Part shown: positions 47,401 to 58,778 of the stretch, piece after piece
Layout of the letters: every line of letters begins with the position of its first letter
Numbering within the stretch: position 1 is the first letter of the stretch
Assembly (NCBI GenBank): GCA_027943335.1
Contig: BSBK01008418.1
Span: 39,642-103,641 of the forward strand
Source: Chamaecyparis obtusa
Lineage: Eukaryota; Streptophyta; Pinopsida; Cupressales; Cupressaceae
Reading direction: 5' to 3'
Length of the DNA stretch: 64,000 nt
Position numbers and translations under genes: made by a program
Notes under the pieces: model-generated
The model's input: the letters and a program-made list of their open reading frames with translations, nothing else
The model's database searches: none
Told to the model about the DNA's origin: nothing

Positions 47401-49390
47401 TGTACTTGCATGAGGACATTATATATTACAGAAATCCCACACAGAAGCAGCTGGCAAGCTGCTTAAAAAGTAGTAACTGATAGCTAGTGGGATAATGCAG
47501 ATGCTTTAATAAACCACTATCTTCTTTACTCAAGCAACATCTGGTTCATCTGCTCGACTGGGGCATGTTTGGGAATAGACAGTCTCCATTTAAACTCAAG
47601 TCTCTGGAAGTAGTTATATTTTTCAATGGAGGAGATACACCCATTGTATCTACAATAACTTCATGCTCATTGGAATTTCCATTACTCTTCAATTGGGATA
47701 CTCTTTCCAAAATTACATCTACCCTTTTACCAATTAATGGGTCTATTTGTGGACCTCAAAGGAGTTGGTCACCTAAACGAGAACCTTGAGATGAAGCAGG
47801 AACTTCTCTACAAAAGAGATCAGTACCTTGAGAAGCTCTTCACTTGTCAGCTGAATTAAAACCTTGGACCATAGATGGATGTCCTTTGTTGTAAAATGAG
47901 GAGTGAGACTGCCTTGCCAAAGGTGGCAACGAACTTACATTTCAAGGATAATGCCCAAGTCTCGTAAATGCAAGGCCATTGACAGATAGTCATTTCTAAT
48001 AGAAATATTTGTGGTGCTAGAATGAAGTGCATGACCAAATTCTTTGCCTGCTAACGAACCAATTTGGAAAATTAATGGGTCTATTTGTGGACCTCGAAGG
48101 AGTTGGTCACCTAAACGAGAACCTTGAGATGAAGTAGGAACTTCTCTACGAAAGAGATCAGTACATTGAGAAGCTCTCCACTTGTCAGCTAAGTTAAAAC
48201 CTTGGACCATAGATGGCTGCCCTTTTTTTTAAAATGAGGAGTGAGACTGCCTTGCCAAAGGTGGTAATGAACTTACATTTCAAGGATAATGCCCAAGTCC
48301 CATAAATGCAAGGCCATTGACAGATAGTCATTTCTAATAGAAATATTTGTGGTGCTAGAATGAAGTGCATGACCAAATTCTTTGCCTACTAATGAACCAA
48401 TTTGGGAAATTAATGGGTCTATTTGTGGACCTCGAAGGAGTTGGTCACCTAAACAAGAACCTTGAGATGAAGTGGGAACTTCTCTACGATAGAGATCAGT
48501 ACCTTGAGAAGCTCTCCACTTGTTAGCTGAATTAAAACCTTGGACCATAGATGGCTGCCCTTTGTTGTAAAATGAGGAGTGAGACTGTCTTGCCAAAGGT
48601 GGCAACGAACTTGCATTTCAAGGATAATGCCCAAGTCCCGTAAATGCAAGGCCATTGACGAATCGGCATTTCTAATAGAAATATTTGTGGTGCTAGAATG
48701 AAGTGCATGACCAAATTCTTTGCCTGCTAATGAACCAATTTGAGGCTTCATTTCACATTGCTCTGTGGATAATTCCACAACACTTGTTACTTCTCTATCT
48801 GAATTTTTGTTGTCAATGTACATGTGCACTGAAGAGATTTTGTCACTACTTGAGCTACTAGCAGATGGTGAGTAATCATCATCATCATCTGACATAGGGT
48901 CACACACATATCTTACTTCTTTCCTTTGCCGCTTTCCCCTTCCTAGCTCTTCCTCCTTATTTGTAACTTCTATCATGGGTCCAAGAAGCTCTTCCCACCC
49001 TTTCCCATTAACTGTGGGCTTTGTCTCTTCATCCTAAGTAATTGGCATACCTTGGATGGCACCAAGATAACCATTTTCTTCTGAAATGTCCTTTTCTCTC
49101 ACATTAATATCTCTATTAAGAAGATTTTCTATATCGTCCTCTGTATATTGAATAGATGTAGCTGCAATCCCATGTTCATCTTGAATATTCCTTGAACCAT
49201 TGAGTAATATATCATGCAATTCCTTAATTGTTTCATTCTTAACAAAATTCATAACTAGAATTTCCATAGCCAATTTTCTTCTTGATCGTTGCAATATTTT
49301 GTCCTCAACTGAACATTTTGTAATCAGTTGATATACAATCATAGTTTTCTCTTGGCCAATCATGTGGGCTCGTGATCTAGATCTGGAAGA
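47401..49390 (-). pseudogene. CHD/SNF2-type chromatin remodeler fragment, 3' part
   Basis: On the minus strand 49390-49034 encodes the last helicase motif region: [20 protein letters not shown], then ILQRSRRKLAMEILV and YTEDDIENLLNRD. This resembles the end of the SNF2 helicase domain in plant CHD3/PICKLE-like proteins (HRxGQ motif VI and what follows). The frame continues through a TAG (49034-49036) into WEELLGP, GRGKRQRKEVRY, an acidic D/S run (48850-48900) and SSDKISSVHMYID, ending near 48740. The rest of the tail is a 338-bp segment present three times (47.73-48.75 kb), then PLIGKRVDVILERVSQLK and a stop near 47550. The N-terminal chromodomain and ATPase motifs are absent, so it cannot remodel chromatin. 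Confidence 0.72.
47735..48750 (-). repeat. 338-bp segment in three tandem copies
   Basis: GGGTCTATTTGTGGACCTC occurs at about 47740, 48079 and 48417, and the whole segment repeats around it (CTTGCCAAAGGTGG, TTTGTGGTGCTAGAATGAAG). A period of 338-339 changes the reading frame between copies, so the duplicated tail cannot be one continuous protein. Copies are very similar, so the expansion is younger than the capture or has been homogenised. Confidence 0.88.
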
Positions 49391-49794
49391 GTAGTATTAG
49401 GAAGAAAAATAGTTCTCAAATATTCAAATTTGGATTCACTAGAAGCATTAGTTCTCAAAAAAAAAATAGTAAAACATACCATATATAATGACTATGTTGA
49501 CACTCGGCTGCATCATATAATAAGTTGAAATTAGATAATCATAAAACACTTTGTAAAGTACAGCGTACATATCATATACAGCAACATCAAATGAGTTTAG
49601 CATCAAGAAAGAATATTTGTTTTTCAAAGTCTTGTAATTTGTCTGTGGCTAGTAGCCAATTTCTTATTCACTTATTTTTTGCTTCCTCAATTGGTCAAAA
49701 GCTGTAGGATATTCTCTGGGAAACTTTTCATTTTTTCCTATAGGATGCCTTTGTATACAAATTTTGGAGAATCTTTGTTAAAGAGTAGGTAAGG

Positions 49795-50112
49795 ATGGCT
49801 AAGAATAAGAAAAAGAAGAGGGAGAGAAGTCTAGGAAGTTGCAAAAGGTTAATATACAAGGTGTTGAAACAAGTGCATGCCTCCAAGGGAATATCCAGTG
49901 CTGCCATGGATATCATGGAGAGCTTCATGATTGATATTTTTTATAAGATTACTCCTAAGGCTGCTTCTTTTCTAAAATATAACAAGATCGTGACACTTTC
50001 CTCCAAAGAAATTGAGATTGCTTTCAAGTTTGTTCTGCCTGGAGAGCTGGCTAGGCATGCTGCTTCTGAAGGAAGTAAGGTTGTTACCAAGTTTCCTACT
50101 GCTCTGGGTTAG
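49795..50112 (+). CDS. H2B: Histone H2B-like ORF, copy 1 (105 aa)
   Basis: Uninterrupted from ATG to TAG. A short basic tail ([12 protein letters not shown]) leads into the H2B histone fold: [26 protein letters not shown], then [17 protein letters not shown] and [17 protein letters not shown], ending TKFPTALG. Canonical H2B has the same segments ([41 protein letters not shown]), so this is a divergent H2B. The N-terminal tail is shorter than usual. Similarity to copy 2 begins only near 49800, so this copy is 5'-truncated and the ATG may be fortuitous. H2B pairs with H2A in nucleosomes; whether this product is made is unknown. It lies about 400 bp from the divergent remodeler fragment. Confidence 0.75.
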   Translation: MAKNKKKKRERSLGSCKRLIYKVLKQVHASKGISSAAMDIMESFMIDIFYKITPKAASFLKYNKIVTLSSKEIEIAFKFVLPGELARHAASEGSKVVTKFPTALG

Positions 50113-50280
50113 GTTTTGTTGGAAGATTTTAGGTTTTTTGTACATGGTGTTTATGGTAGGATTGTTTAGAAGTTTTTTTTGGCTTGGGTTTATGTGTGGA
50201 AGTTAATTTTGAACTGGGATCTTAGTGTATGTAAAGAATATATGAATTATGCTATGTATGCTGTGAAAAATCTCTGAACT
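50113..50280 (+). other. Shared 3' flank of the duplicated H2B
   Basis: GTTTTGTTGGAAGATTTTAG and what follows is nearly identical to 52081-52250, ending at TGTGAAAAATCTCTGAACTA in both. The duplication therefore includes the 3' UTR. Confidence 0.8.
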
Positions 50281-50515
50281 ATATCATGCAATTCCTTAAT
50301 AGTTTCATTCTTAATAGAATTCATAACTAGATTTTCCATAGCCAATTTTCTTCTTGATCATTGCAATATTTTCTCCTCAAATGAACATTTTGTAATTAGT
50401 TGATATACAATCACAGTTTTCTCTTGGCCAATCCTGTGGGCTCGCGATTGAGCCTATAGATCCATAAAAGGGTTGAAATCTGGATCTGGTGGAAGAGTAG
50501 TATTAGGAAGAAGTC
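50281..50515 (-). pseudogene. Second SNF2 helicase fragment (duplicate of 49.2-49.4 kb)
   Basis: On the minus strand the frame reads [32 protein letters not shown], then ILQ, TGA, SRRKLAMENLVMN. This is the SNF2 segment around helicase motif VI (classically D-x-D-x-NP-x-x-D-x-QA-x-x-RAHR-x-GQ). TAG stands at the expected CAG glutamine. The TGA corresponds to CGA (arginine) in the other copy, a direct C to T change at CpG. It begins immediately after the H2B copy 1 flank, so remodeler and H2B pieces alternate as a duplicated unit. Confidence 0.78.
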
Positions 50516-51690
50516 ATTCACTAACATCTCATCTTTATAAAAACTAAATTTGGATTCACTAGAAGCATTTTGTGATGTTTTGGGACAATAAATCCAAGTT
50601 ATTCTTGACTGTCCTGAACAGGGATTTTGCAAACAGCACTTTGTTTATTTTGAAAGTTTAATGAATGGATTGACTCCCCCACCCCTTGTGGTTGATGTGA
50701 TTGGTGGGAGGAGTCATAAAATTTATATAATCCTTCTATAGAAGTTTAAATTCAGCGATGGACAGGTATTGTGGAGGAGAGACCACAAACATGGAGAGTA
50801 AAGTGCTGATTGGGGGTTACTAGTGTTGGGACCAGTCATGGTTTGAGAGATTAGTCCATTGGAGGGCCATATTTTATGGCTTGGATGGGAATATTATGTT
50901 GTTTTAATGGTTTTTAAACCCTTATTTTGATTTGGAAGTGTGTGGAGGTGTTAGATTGGAGAAGCCACAGGTGTGAGGGCCTTAAATAGAGGGTTTTGTA
51001 GTTGGGTGTTTAAAACTTGTTGTCTATTCTTGAAAAGTGGAAAATCCTTGGTTTAGGATCATAATAAAAGACTTTTTTTGTCATGTAACCCTAGAAGTAA
51101 GTGGGTGATAGGGTTGCTTTGTTAGGAGGGGCTAATTAGGCCTAGGAGAAGAGCACTTAAAAAAGGAATTCTACACCAGTAAAAGAGTTAAAGTCTGAGA
51201 TTGATATCAACATAGGAACTCTGAAAAGGGTACTCAAAAATGTAAAAACATTGATAGGTTGTTTGGGAAGTTTGGGAGAAAAATGCTGATTTCAGTTTTG
51301 GCAGGGCTACTAGGCAGGCCTGGAAGGCTATAGTGGAAGAATGGTGAAAGATGAGTGGATAGGAGTGAAAGGGGAGTTTTAACATTTCTAATGTACCATG
51401 TTAAGATGATCCATAGCATTTGGATCAAGGTAAGAAATCTAGTTTGGTTTTTGGTGTGTTGGAGGCACTAGGTGCACTAAGTGGCCTAGGAGGGTACTGG
51501 TGCTTAGAGAGATTGGAACAAAGAAAAGTGATAGTGAACTCATGAGTGTGGTTGTGGAAGTGACCTAAAAATTCAAAGAACTCCATTTGATCTTTGAATA
51601 GGACTGATTCCTTGAGTTGATTCCAAGTTAATTGTTGAATCCTTGAGTTGAGTTGGCCTATTTAAGGTGATAGTGGAGGGCTCTACATCA
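50516..51690. other. Spacer between the two duplicated units; probable H2B upstream region
   Basis: No supported ORF. The last part lies directly upstream of the TATA-like box of H2B copy 2 and is absent before copy 1, so copy 2 keeps more of the original gene environment. Confidence 0.45.
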
Positions 51691-51693
51691 AGA

Positions 51694-51702
51694 TGGTATA
51701 AA
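51694..51702 (+). promoter_or_regulatory. TATA-box-like element upstream of H2B copy 2
   Basis: GTATAAAAG lies about 60 bp before the ATG at 51755 and about 75-80 bp before the basic tail. This spacing suits a histone gene promoter. No transcript evidence. Confidence 0.45.
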
Positions 51703-51754
51703 AGGAGAGAATGAAGTAAAGGATTCTCCAAAGCTGAGAAAAGAAAAGAAATTG

Positions 51755-52080
51755 ATGTTCAAAAGGAAGAGAATAAGAAAAAGAAGAGGAAGAGAAGTGT
51801 AGGAAGTCACAAAAGGTTAATATACAAGGTGTTGAAACAAGTGCATCCCTCCAAGGGAATATCTAGTGCTGCCATGGATATCATGGAGAGCTTCATGATT
51901 GATATTTTTGATAAGATTACTTCTGAGGCTGCTTCTCTGCTGAAATATAACAAGATCATGACACTTTCCTCTAGAGAAATTGAGATTGCTGTCAAGTTTG
52001 TTCTGCCTGGAGAGTTGGCTAGGCATGCTGCTTCTGAAGGAAGTAAGGCTGTTACCAAGTTTCCTACTGCTCTGGGTTAG
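51755..52080 (+). pseudogene. H2B: Histone H2B-like sequence, copy 2
   Basis: The histone fold is complete and closer to canonical H2B than copy 1: [74 protein letters not shown] at 52078. The same frame extends upstream through a lysine-rich tail ([20 protein letters not shown]), as in plant H2B, back to a TGA at 51712. The frame has no ATG; the nearest one (51755) is one frame off, so a small indel has probably removed the start. The C-terminal TKFPTALG replaces the usual TKFTSS in both copies. Confidence 0.72.
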
Positions 52081-52254
52081 GTTTTGTTGGAAGATTTTAG
52101 GTTTTTTGTACGTGGTGTTTATGGCAGGCTTGTTTAGAAGTTTTTTTTGGCTTGGGTTTATGTGTGGAAGTTAATGTTGAACTGAGATCTTACTGTATGT
52201 CAAGAATATGTGAATTATGCTATGTATGCTGTGAAAAATCTCTGAACTATAAGA

Positions 52255-52490
52255 TTTTTACAATGAATTAATAATGAGAAATATTTTACAACTCATCTCA
52301 ATAGGAGCACCAGAGGAAAGAGCTAAGTAGAGAAAACCTTCTGGTATTGCCCCAAAAAATAGAAGAGAAAGGTTGTCATTAAATGTTACAAACTTCTCGT
52401 TATACATACGGGGTAATGCATGAGCAATTTACAATCCACCCAATTTATAGTGCTATATAAATTTGACATGTTACAATATTTTGTATCTCC
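52255..52490. other. No supported feature
   Basis: Short AT-rich interval between the H2B copy 2 flank and the 3' end of the minus-strand right gene. Confidence 0.4.
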
Positions 52491-52491
52491 A

Positions 52492-53855
52492 TTTAGTCCA
52501 ATGAACTAATTGGGTCTGCCCTACCCTTGATTGTCTCAAGTATTGCCTCGTGGTCTGACTCACGAACCTTCCAAAGAGTTTTATTTTGCGGTCATCCCCC
52601 ATATCTAATTAAGTGGACATTTGATGCAATGACAAGGTTTGAATAATGAAGAATCTTTATGTGTGTCTCCCAATCCTCGAACAACCACAACCTAGGGTTC
52701 TTCATAGCATACTGTCTAAGCCATGTACTAGTTACAACCACTGCTCCTATAGGGTATTCTAATTCTTCACCATCAATAACTGAGTGATCCAATTTCTTTT
52801 TTGCCTCTACACAATGACACAAATAATAATATGTCCCTTCTTCATTGTCTTCAGGTGCAATAACAGCAAAAACATGGCCTATAATGATATAAACATAATG
52901 AGGACATTAGTTTACTAAATATTTATGATAAAGTACTAAATTTGAGATTATTTATATGTGGCAAATACCAACCTGGTTGTACTAGATTAGATAAGCGATC
53001 AAAGTCAATGGATGATTCCATTTCTGTCGATTGTAGTGATTCATGGGGATGATAGGAGGCAAGTGGACTCAAAATACATGTATACCATTTGTCAACCCAT
53101 TCCTTTGACTCACACCCATCCCAATCTTCATCTACACATGATGAACAAAATCATGCCATATGTCGTGTGTGGATACTCCATGAACCTGCATTACAACTTC
53201 TAAAAGAGTGTAGCTCACTCGATCTTGTCAATGTACAACAATCCTCATATAGTGTACAACAAGTATGCATGGGAATCTTGTCAGGCATTGCTTGCAAAAT
53301 GTTAGTATCAATATCAATCAAATATTTTGGTTTTCTATATTTAATAATTCTAGGAGCATCAAAAACATTATGGGTGAATTGTGTACCATCTTGAGTGCCT
53401 TCAACATGAGACAATGTTGTGCCCACACCTTCATAAGTAGACAATGATGTGCCTTCAACATGATCAAAGAGTGTGCCCACACCTTCAGAACTAGACAATG
53501 GTGTGCCTTCAACATGATACATTGGTGTGCCTCCACCTTCAGAAGGAGACAATGGTGTGCCTCGAACATTGGATGATGATGTCTCTTGAACTTGGGAACT
53601 CGTAGATGATGTCCCCGCATCTTCATAATTCAATTGTCTCATTGCACGCAAGTTTCTCATTTGTTGTCTTTTTTATTCCAATTCCAATTCTCTCTTACTT
53701 TGTATTGATGTTTCATGTTCCTCATCCAAAGGAAAATCTTCTTCTATAGTATCTAATTTTTATTGTTCATGAAGTTGTCTCATTCTTTCCCTTTTCTTCT
53801 CTTTGTCTCTTTCATGCTCTTCCAGTGTTAAATTATTTGCTCGTTTCCTTGGCAT
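52492..53855 (-). pseudogene. Two-exon element gene, function unknown (right gene)
   Basis: Exon A runs 53855 to 52973 and exon B 52878 to about 52492, with a GT-AG intron of 94 bp in phase 1. The spliced reading joins NLVQP to GHVFAVIAPEDNEEGTYYY. Order: a basic start (MPRKRANNLTLEEHERDKEK) with coiled-coil character; about four 17-residue repeats built on VEGTPLSSSEGVGT (53395-53570); a cysteine-rich region (HTCCTLYEDCC, then FCSSCVDEDWDGC); then a compact domain ending WLRQYAMKNPRLWLFEDWE, SNLVIASNVHLIRYGG and ISSLD. In-frame stops: two TAA in the N-terminal part, TGA after HMA and TGA after RYGG. The last domain looks BAH-like in layout, but I cannot place it in a family. It faces the left gene. 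Confidence 0.62.
53395..53570 (-). repeat. Short in-frame tandem repeats in the right gene
   Basis: Four to five units of about 51 bp encode variants of VEGTPLSSSEGVGTLFDH. They keep the reading frame. Confidence 0.8.
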
Positions 53856-54300
53856 GATGATGATTTCTACATATCAATTGATTACAATTTTAAAAATATA
53901 ATATAAATGTAAACCAATAAGTTAAATTATAATATAAACCTCTTACAATATGACAAATTATAATATAAATTTATTACACTTATATCAAATTATGTTTCAA
54001 GAACAAGTCTATATCATACAAATTATAAACCAAAACACTATTAACATTTGACATGTAAAAAATAAAAAACTTACCTCAATCTCTTTTTGTCTTTTTTATT
54101 CCAATAATTGACTTTCACAATGGTGCAAAGTGAAAATTTGTCACTATGGTGCAAAACGATGTTGATTTGTCACTATCAACACCATGAAAAGTGAAAGATT
54201 ATCGGAGAAAATGCAGAATTTAGACAGCATAACAAAATGTGGGCCTCTTTAACAAGATCCTTGCCAAATAAGACCATTTCTTCTAGTTTTACATAGCACG
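53856..54300 (-). other. Upstream region of the right gene
   Basis: AT-rich, no ORF. It lies between the start of the minus-strand gene and the inner group of right subterminal motifs, so it should contain that gene's promoter and leader. A short repeated phrase GTCACTAT occurs at 54140 and 54168. Confidence 0.4.
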
Positions 54301-54304
54301 AGCA

Positions 54305-54400
54305 CGCTATAGGGCATACGCCCTATACAAAACAAAAAACATGTCATGCGCATCTAGTCTTAAACATAGGGTGCACGCCATATAGGGCGTGCACCCTATG
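54305..54400. promoter_or_regulatory. Right subterminal palindromic motifs, inner group
   Basis: ATAGGGCATACGCCCTAT (54309) and the pair ATAGGGTGCACGCC with GGGCGTGCACCCTAT (54366-54399) share the core of the left subterminal motifs. Confidence 0.6.
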
Positions 54401-54409
54401 TAAAATAAG

Positions 54410-55743
<1,334 letters not shown>

Positions 55744-55819
55744 CTCCCTCTCTCTCCCTCTATCTCTATCTCTCTTCCTCCCACTTTGAATATTTCTCAT
55801 CACTATGTAAATCTCATAA

Positions 55820-55930
55820 ATTTACATAGGGTGTGCGCACTTTAGGGCATGCGTGCTTTTTAAAGGATTTGAATTTACCAATCCTAAGGCTTGGATTTGC
55901 CTTGGAGATCCAACCCAAAGGCTTGGATGA
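55820..55930. promoter_or_regulatory. Right subterminal motifs, outer group
   Basis: ATAGGGTGTGCGCACTTTAG and GGGCATGCGTGC (55827-55862), followed by AAGGCTTGGATTTGC and CCAACCCAAAGGCTTGG (55883-55924). Both the GC-rich core and the AAGGCTTGG phrase recur in the left subterminal region. Confidence 0.6.
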
Positions 55931-56690
55931 TTGAAATAGGCCTGAGACGTGTTTTCCAGCAGACATACAAAAAAATGACAATCTTTTTTTGTGTGCTCCT
56001 CGTCAGGTTTACTCGTGGCTCAAGAACACAAAAATTAGACAATTTGATATTGTAGATCTCTCTGTTAGCTATCTAAGCATATAATTTATTTGAATTCTGA
56101 TTATGTTAAGTTTTTCAACTCTAATTTCTTTTGTGTGTATGTCTATTTTTTGTAAAAAACCAACCTGCAGTATTTTGGGCATAGATTTTGGCTCGTTCAT
56201 CGAATTTTTCTATAAGTTACATTTTTAGAAACTAGACTCCATTCTACACACTTTAAAAAAAAGAAAGTTTAATTTTTGATTAGTTTTTAAATGATTTCTA
56301 GGGGGAGCACACAGAAATTTCATGTTTTCAGGATGTGTGCACTTCGTAAACTCATAAAAAATTATACGTTCATAAAAAAATTACCAAAAAAATTTGGGAT
56401 AAACTATGTAGTGTTAGCTAACTTCTCACTAGAGCAATTAAAAAAATTCAAAAAAAAAGTTAACATTTTACGGGGAGCACACCAGACGCTATGTTATGTT
56501 TTTGGACAAAAAATAGGACCACTTTTTGTGCTCCCCCTTTTTGAGGGCCTCAATCTGCACCATTTTCAAAATAAGTTAGTAGTTTAGGAACTAGATTCAG
56601 AGTATTACAACTCTTGTTTTTGTCACATCTCAAAATTTTGAGTCTAACTATCTTCAATTTCTTGTTGAAGTTCAGAGTTTGCTAATTTCA
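55931..56690. other. Right subterminal region with GGGAGCACAC repeats, no gene
   Basis: GTGTGCTCC (55991), GGGGGAGCACAC (56301), GGGGAGCACACC (56472) and GTGCTCCCCC (56528) are copies of one motif in both orientations. The + strand frame at 56291-56587 crosses these and shows no protein character. Confidence 0.55.
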
Positions 56691-56715
56691 AGAAAAAAGT
56701 GGCAACTTATACCCC

Positions 56716-56747
56716 CTTTTTGGTCCCCCATCTTTGTGCACTTACCC
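56716..56747 (-). repeat. Right terminal inverted repeat
   Basis: Reverse complement identical to 34585-34616. It ends CACTTACCC just before the AATG duplication (56748-56751). Confidence 0.95.
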
Positions 56748-56751
56748 AATG

Positions 56752-57180
56752 GAGTGTATGTAAGTCCTATGACTAGGCTCACTTTTAACAGGGTGATTGA
56801 AATGCTTTAACCAGATCACACCTGACAGTTTGTATTGTGACCTTTGACAGGGTTGGATTTTTACCGATCTCACTTCAAAAGAGTGAAAATAATAGTAGCA
56901 TGTTACAAAGTGGTTTTTCCACATTGGGTTTCCACTATAAATCCTTGTGTTAATACTTGTGTGAATGTTTTGGTTTGAACATTTTTGTGTTTTACAAGTT
57001 AAGTTACAGCTAGATAGTGGACTGCATTGTTATATGTTTCTATTATTGAATCAATGATGACCAAGTTTATTTTGGTTATTGGATCTGATTCAAGGAAACA
57101 AATTTGAGATTATTTTATACGTCAAGACCTGAGAACAAGTGATTCATCCCCCCTCTCTGTTGTTCTAAATAATATTAACA
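56752..57180 (+). repeat. 5' LTR of Copia-2, second part
   Basis: Continues the LTR after the insertion: GAGTGTATGTAAGTCCTATG matches 62202 onward. It ends ATATTAACA at 57180. Confidence 0.95.
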
Positions 57181-57182
57181 AT

Positions 57183-57194
57183 TGGTATTAGAGC
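57183..57194 (+). other. Primer-binding site of Copia-2 (initiator tRNA-Met type)
   Basis: TGGTATTAGAGC, two bases after the LTR. It has the same C to T change as in Copia-1. Confidence 0.88.
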
Positions 57195-57240
57195 TTTATT
57201 TCTTATTATTAGTGTTGACAAAAATCAAGTTTAAAGGGGC

Positions 57241-58190
57241 TTGAAGCAAATGATCAGGATGTATAAGAAGGAGGTACTGAAGCTGAATAAGGAAAACTTC
57301 CCTTCATGGAAAAGCTTGATGAAGCTGCATCTGGCTGGTATTGGTGACTCTACAAAGTACTACATTGAGAATAGTTATGTCTCACATGTCGCACCTTTGG
57401 ACTACCGAAGAAATGAGAGCTAAGAAAGAACATAATCAGGCAATGTTGGAATTGCATCTGCCCTAAGCTATCCAGAATTTGAGGACATTAAGGATTGCAT
57501 AACTGCTAAGGATATGTGGGACACTCTTGCAAGGATCTATGGTGGAGACTTGAATGTATGAAAGCAAAGGTTGAGAGTCTTAGAGGTAAGTTTGACGAAA
57601 TGAGAATGCAAGAAGGTGAAAATATTGCACAATATTGTGGTAGAATAAAAGAAGTTGTGAATGCTATTACAGGAGCAAATGGGGCTATTGATGATGAAAC
57701 TATAATTGGGAAAGCACTAAGAACCCTGCGTCCTATATATGCTATTAAGATCTCAGCTATTAAGGAATCTAGATGCAACTCTTCTAATGTGCTTGCTTTG
57801 GAAAGTTTGGTTGGTAAGCTGACTACTTTTGAACTCTCTAACTATGATAATTTCACTGTTGGAAGCATTGGTAATGTTGAATCTGCTTTCAAGTCACAAC
57901 TAGTTCTGAACAAGCTAAAGAAAGAAAAAAAAAGATGCATCAATAAAAGTGAAAGTGATAGTGAAAGTGAAAGTGACAATGACACTTCTGATGAAGAACT
58001 GGAAGATCTAGAAGCTCTTATGGCTAGAAGACTGAGAAGAGGAAAAGGAAAGTATAAAGATAAACTCCCTATTATATGTTTTGCATGTAATAAAGTTGGT
58101 CATATAGCTGCTAGATGTCCTAACAGGAAGGATAAAGATGATGAAAGAAAAAGAAAACACAAAGACAAAAGAGATGATAGAAGCTACTGA
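57241..58190 (+). pseudogene. Copia-2 gag
   Basis: N-terminal frame 57241-57423 (KLNKENFPSWKSLMKLHL) breaks by a frameshift near 57390-57410. The expected continuation (MRAKKEHNQAMLELHLP-type sequence) follows, and a second shift occurs near 57555. From there one frame runs to 58190: GKFDEMRMQEGENIAQYC, NAITGANGAIDDETII, LESLVGKLTTFELSNYDN, an acidic run (SESDSESESDNDTSDEE) and a complete CCHC zinc knuckle CFACNKVGHIAARC. It ends in a basic tail at TGA 58188. The zinc knuckle and basic tail would bind RNA. Confidence 0.88.
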
Positions 58191-58778
58191 TGGAACAAAG
58201 ACTACAAAGGAAAAGGTAAGAAATCTTGTTACATTGCTGAAAAAGAAACTAACACTGATAGTGATGATTTTGAAATTGAGGTAGTCTATGTTGCAATGAA
58301 AGATGAATCTAATGAGGATGAGAAAACTGCATTGATATCCTATGTGAACAAGAATGATAAATGGATTATTGACAGTGGTTGTTCACATCACATAACTAGT
58401 GACAAAAATAAGTTTGAGACCTTACATCATTACAGAGGTAAAAGTGTAAAATTTGGTAATGATGCACCATGTCATGTTAGAGGAAAAGGTTTGATTAAAC
58501 TGACTGATAAGATATCTTTTGAAAATGCATATTGGGTTGAAGGTCTTAATTATAATTTGTTAAGTGTTGCTCAGCTTAACAAAATCAGTTACCAAGTGGA
58601 ATTTCATCACAAGCAAGCTAAAATATTTGATACTACTAGAGAACTAATTAGAAGTGGAGATCAGACTAGAGGTAATTTGTTCTATCTTGACCTATCTGAA
58701 GAAACATGTTTAATTGCACAACTTGAGGTATTTGGTTATGGCATAAAAGACTATGTCATGTTAACTTTGACAATCTGA
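58191..58778 (+). pseudogene. Copia-2 protease
   Basis: In frame with gag across the TGA. The active-site segment KWIIDSGCSHHITSD (about 58360-58404) keeps the catalytic DSG. The strand-rich body follows (KFGNDAPCHVRGKGLIKL, NLLSVAQLNKISYQVEF). This part of the polyprotein looks catalytically sound, unlike the integrase. Confidence 0.88.
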
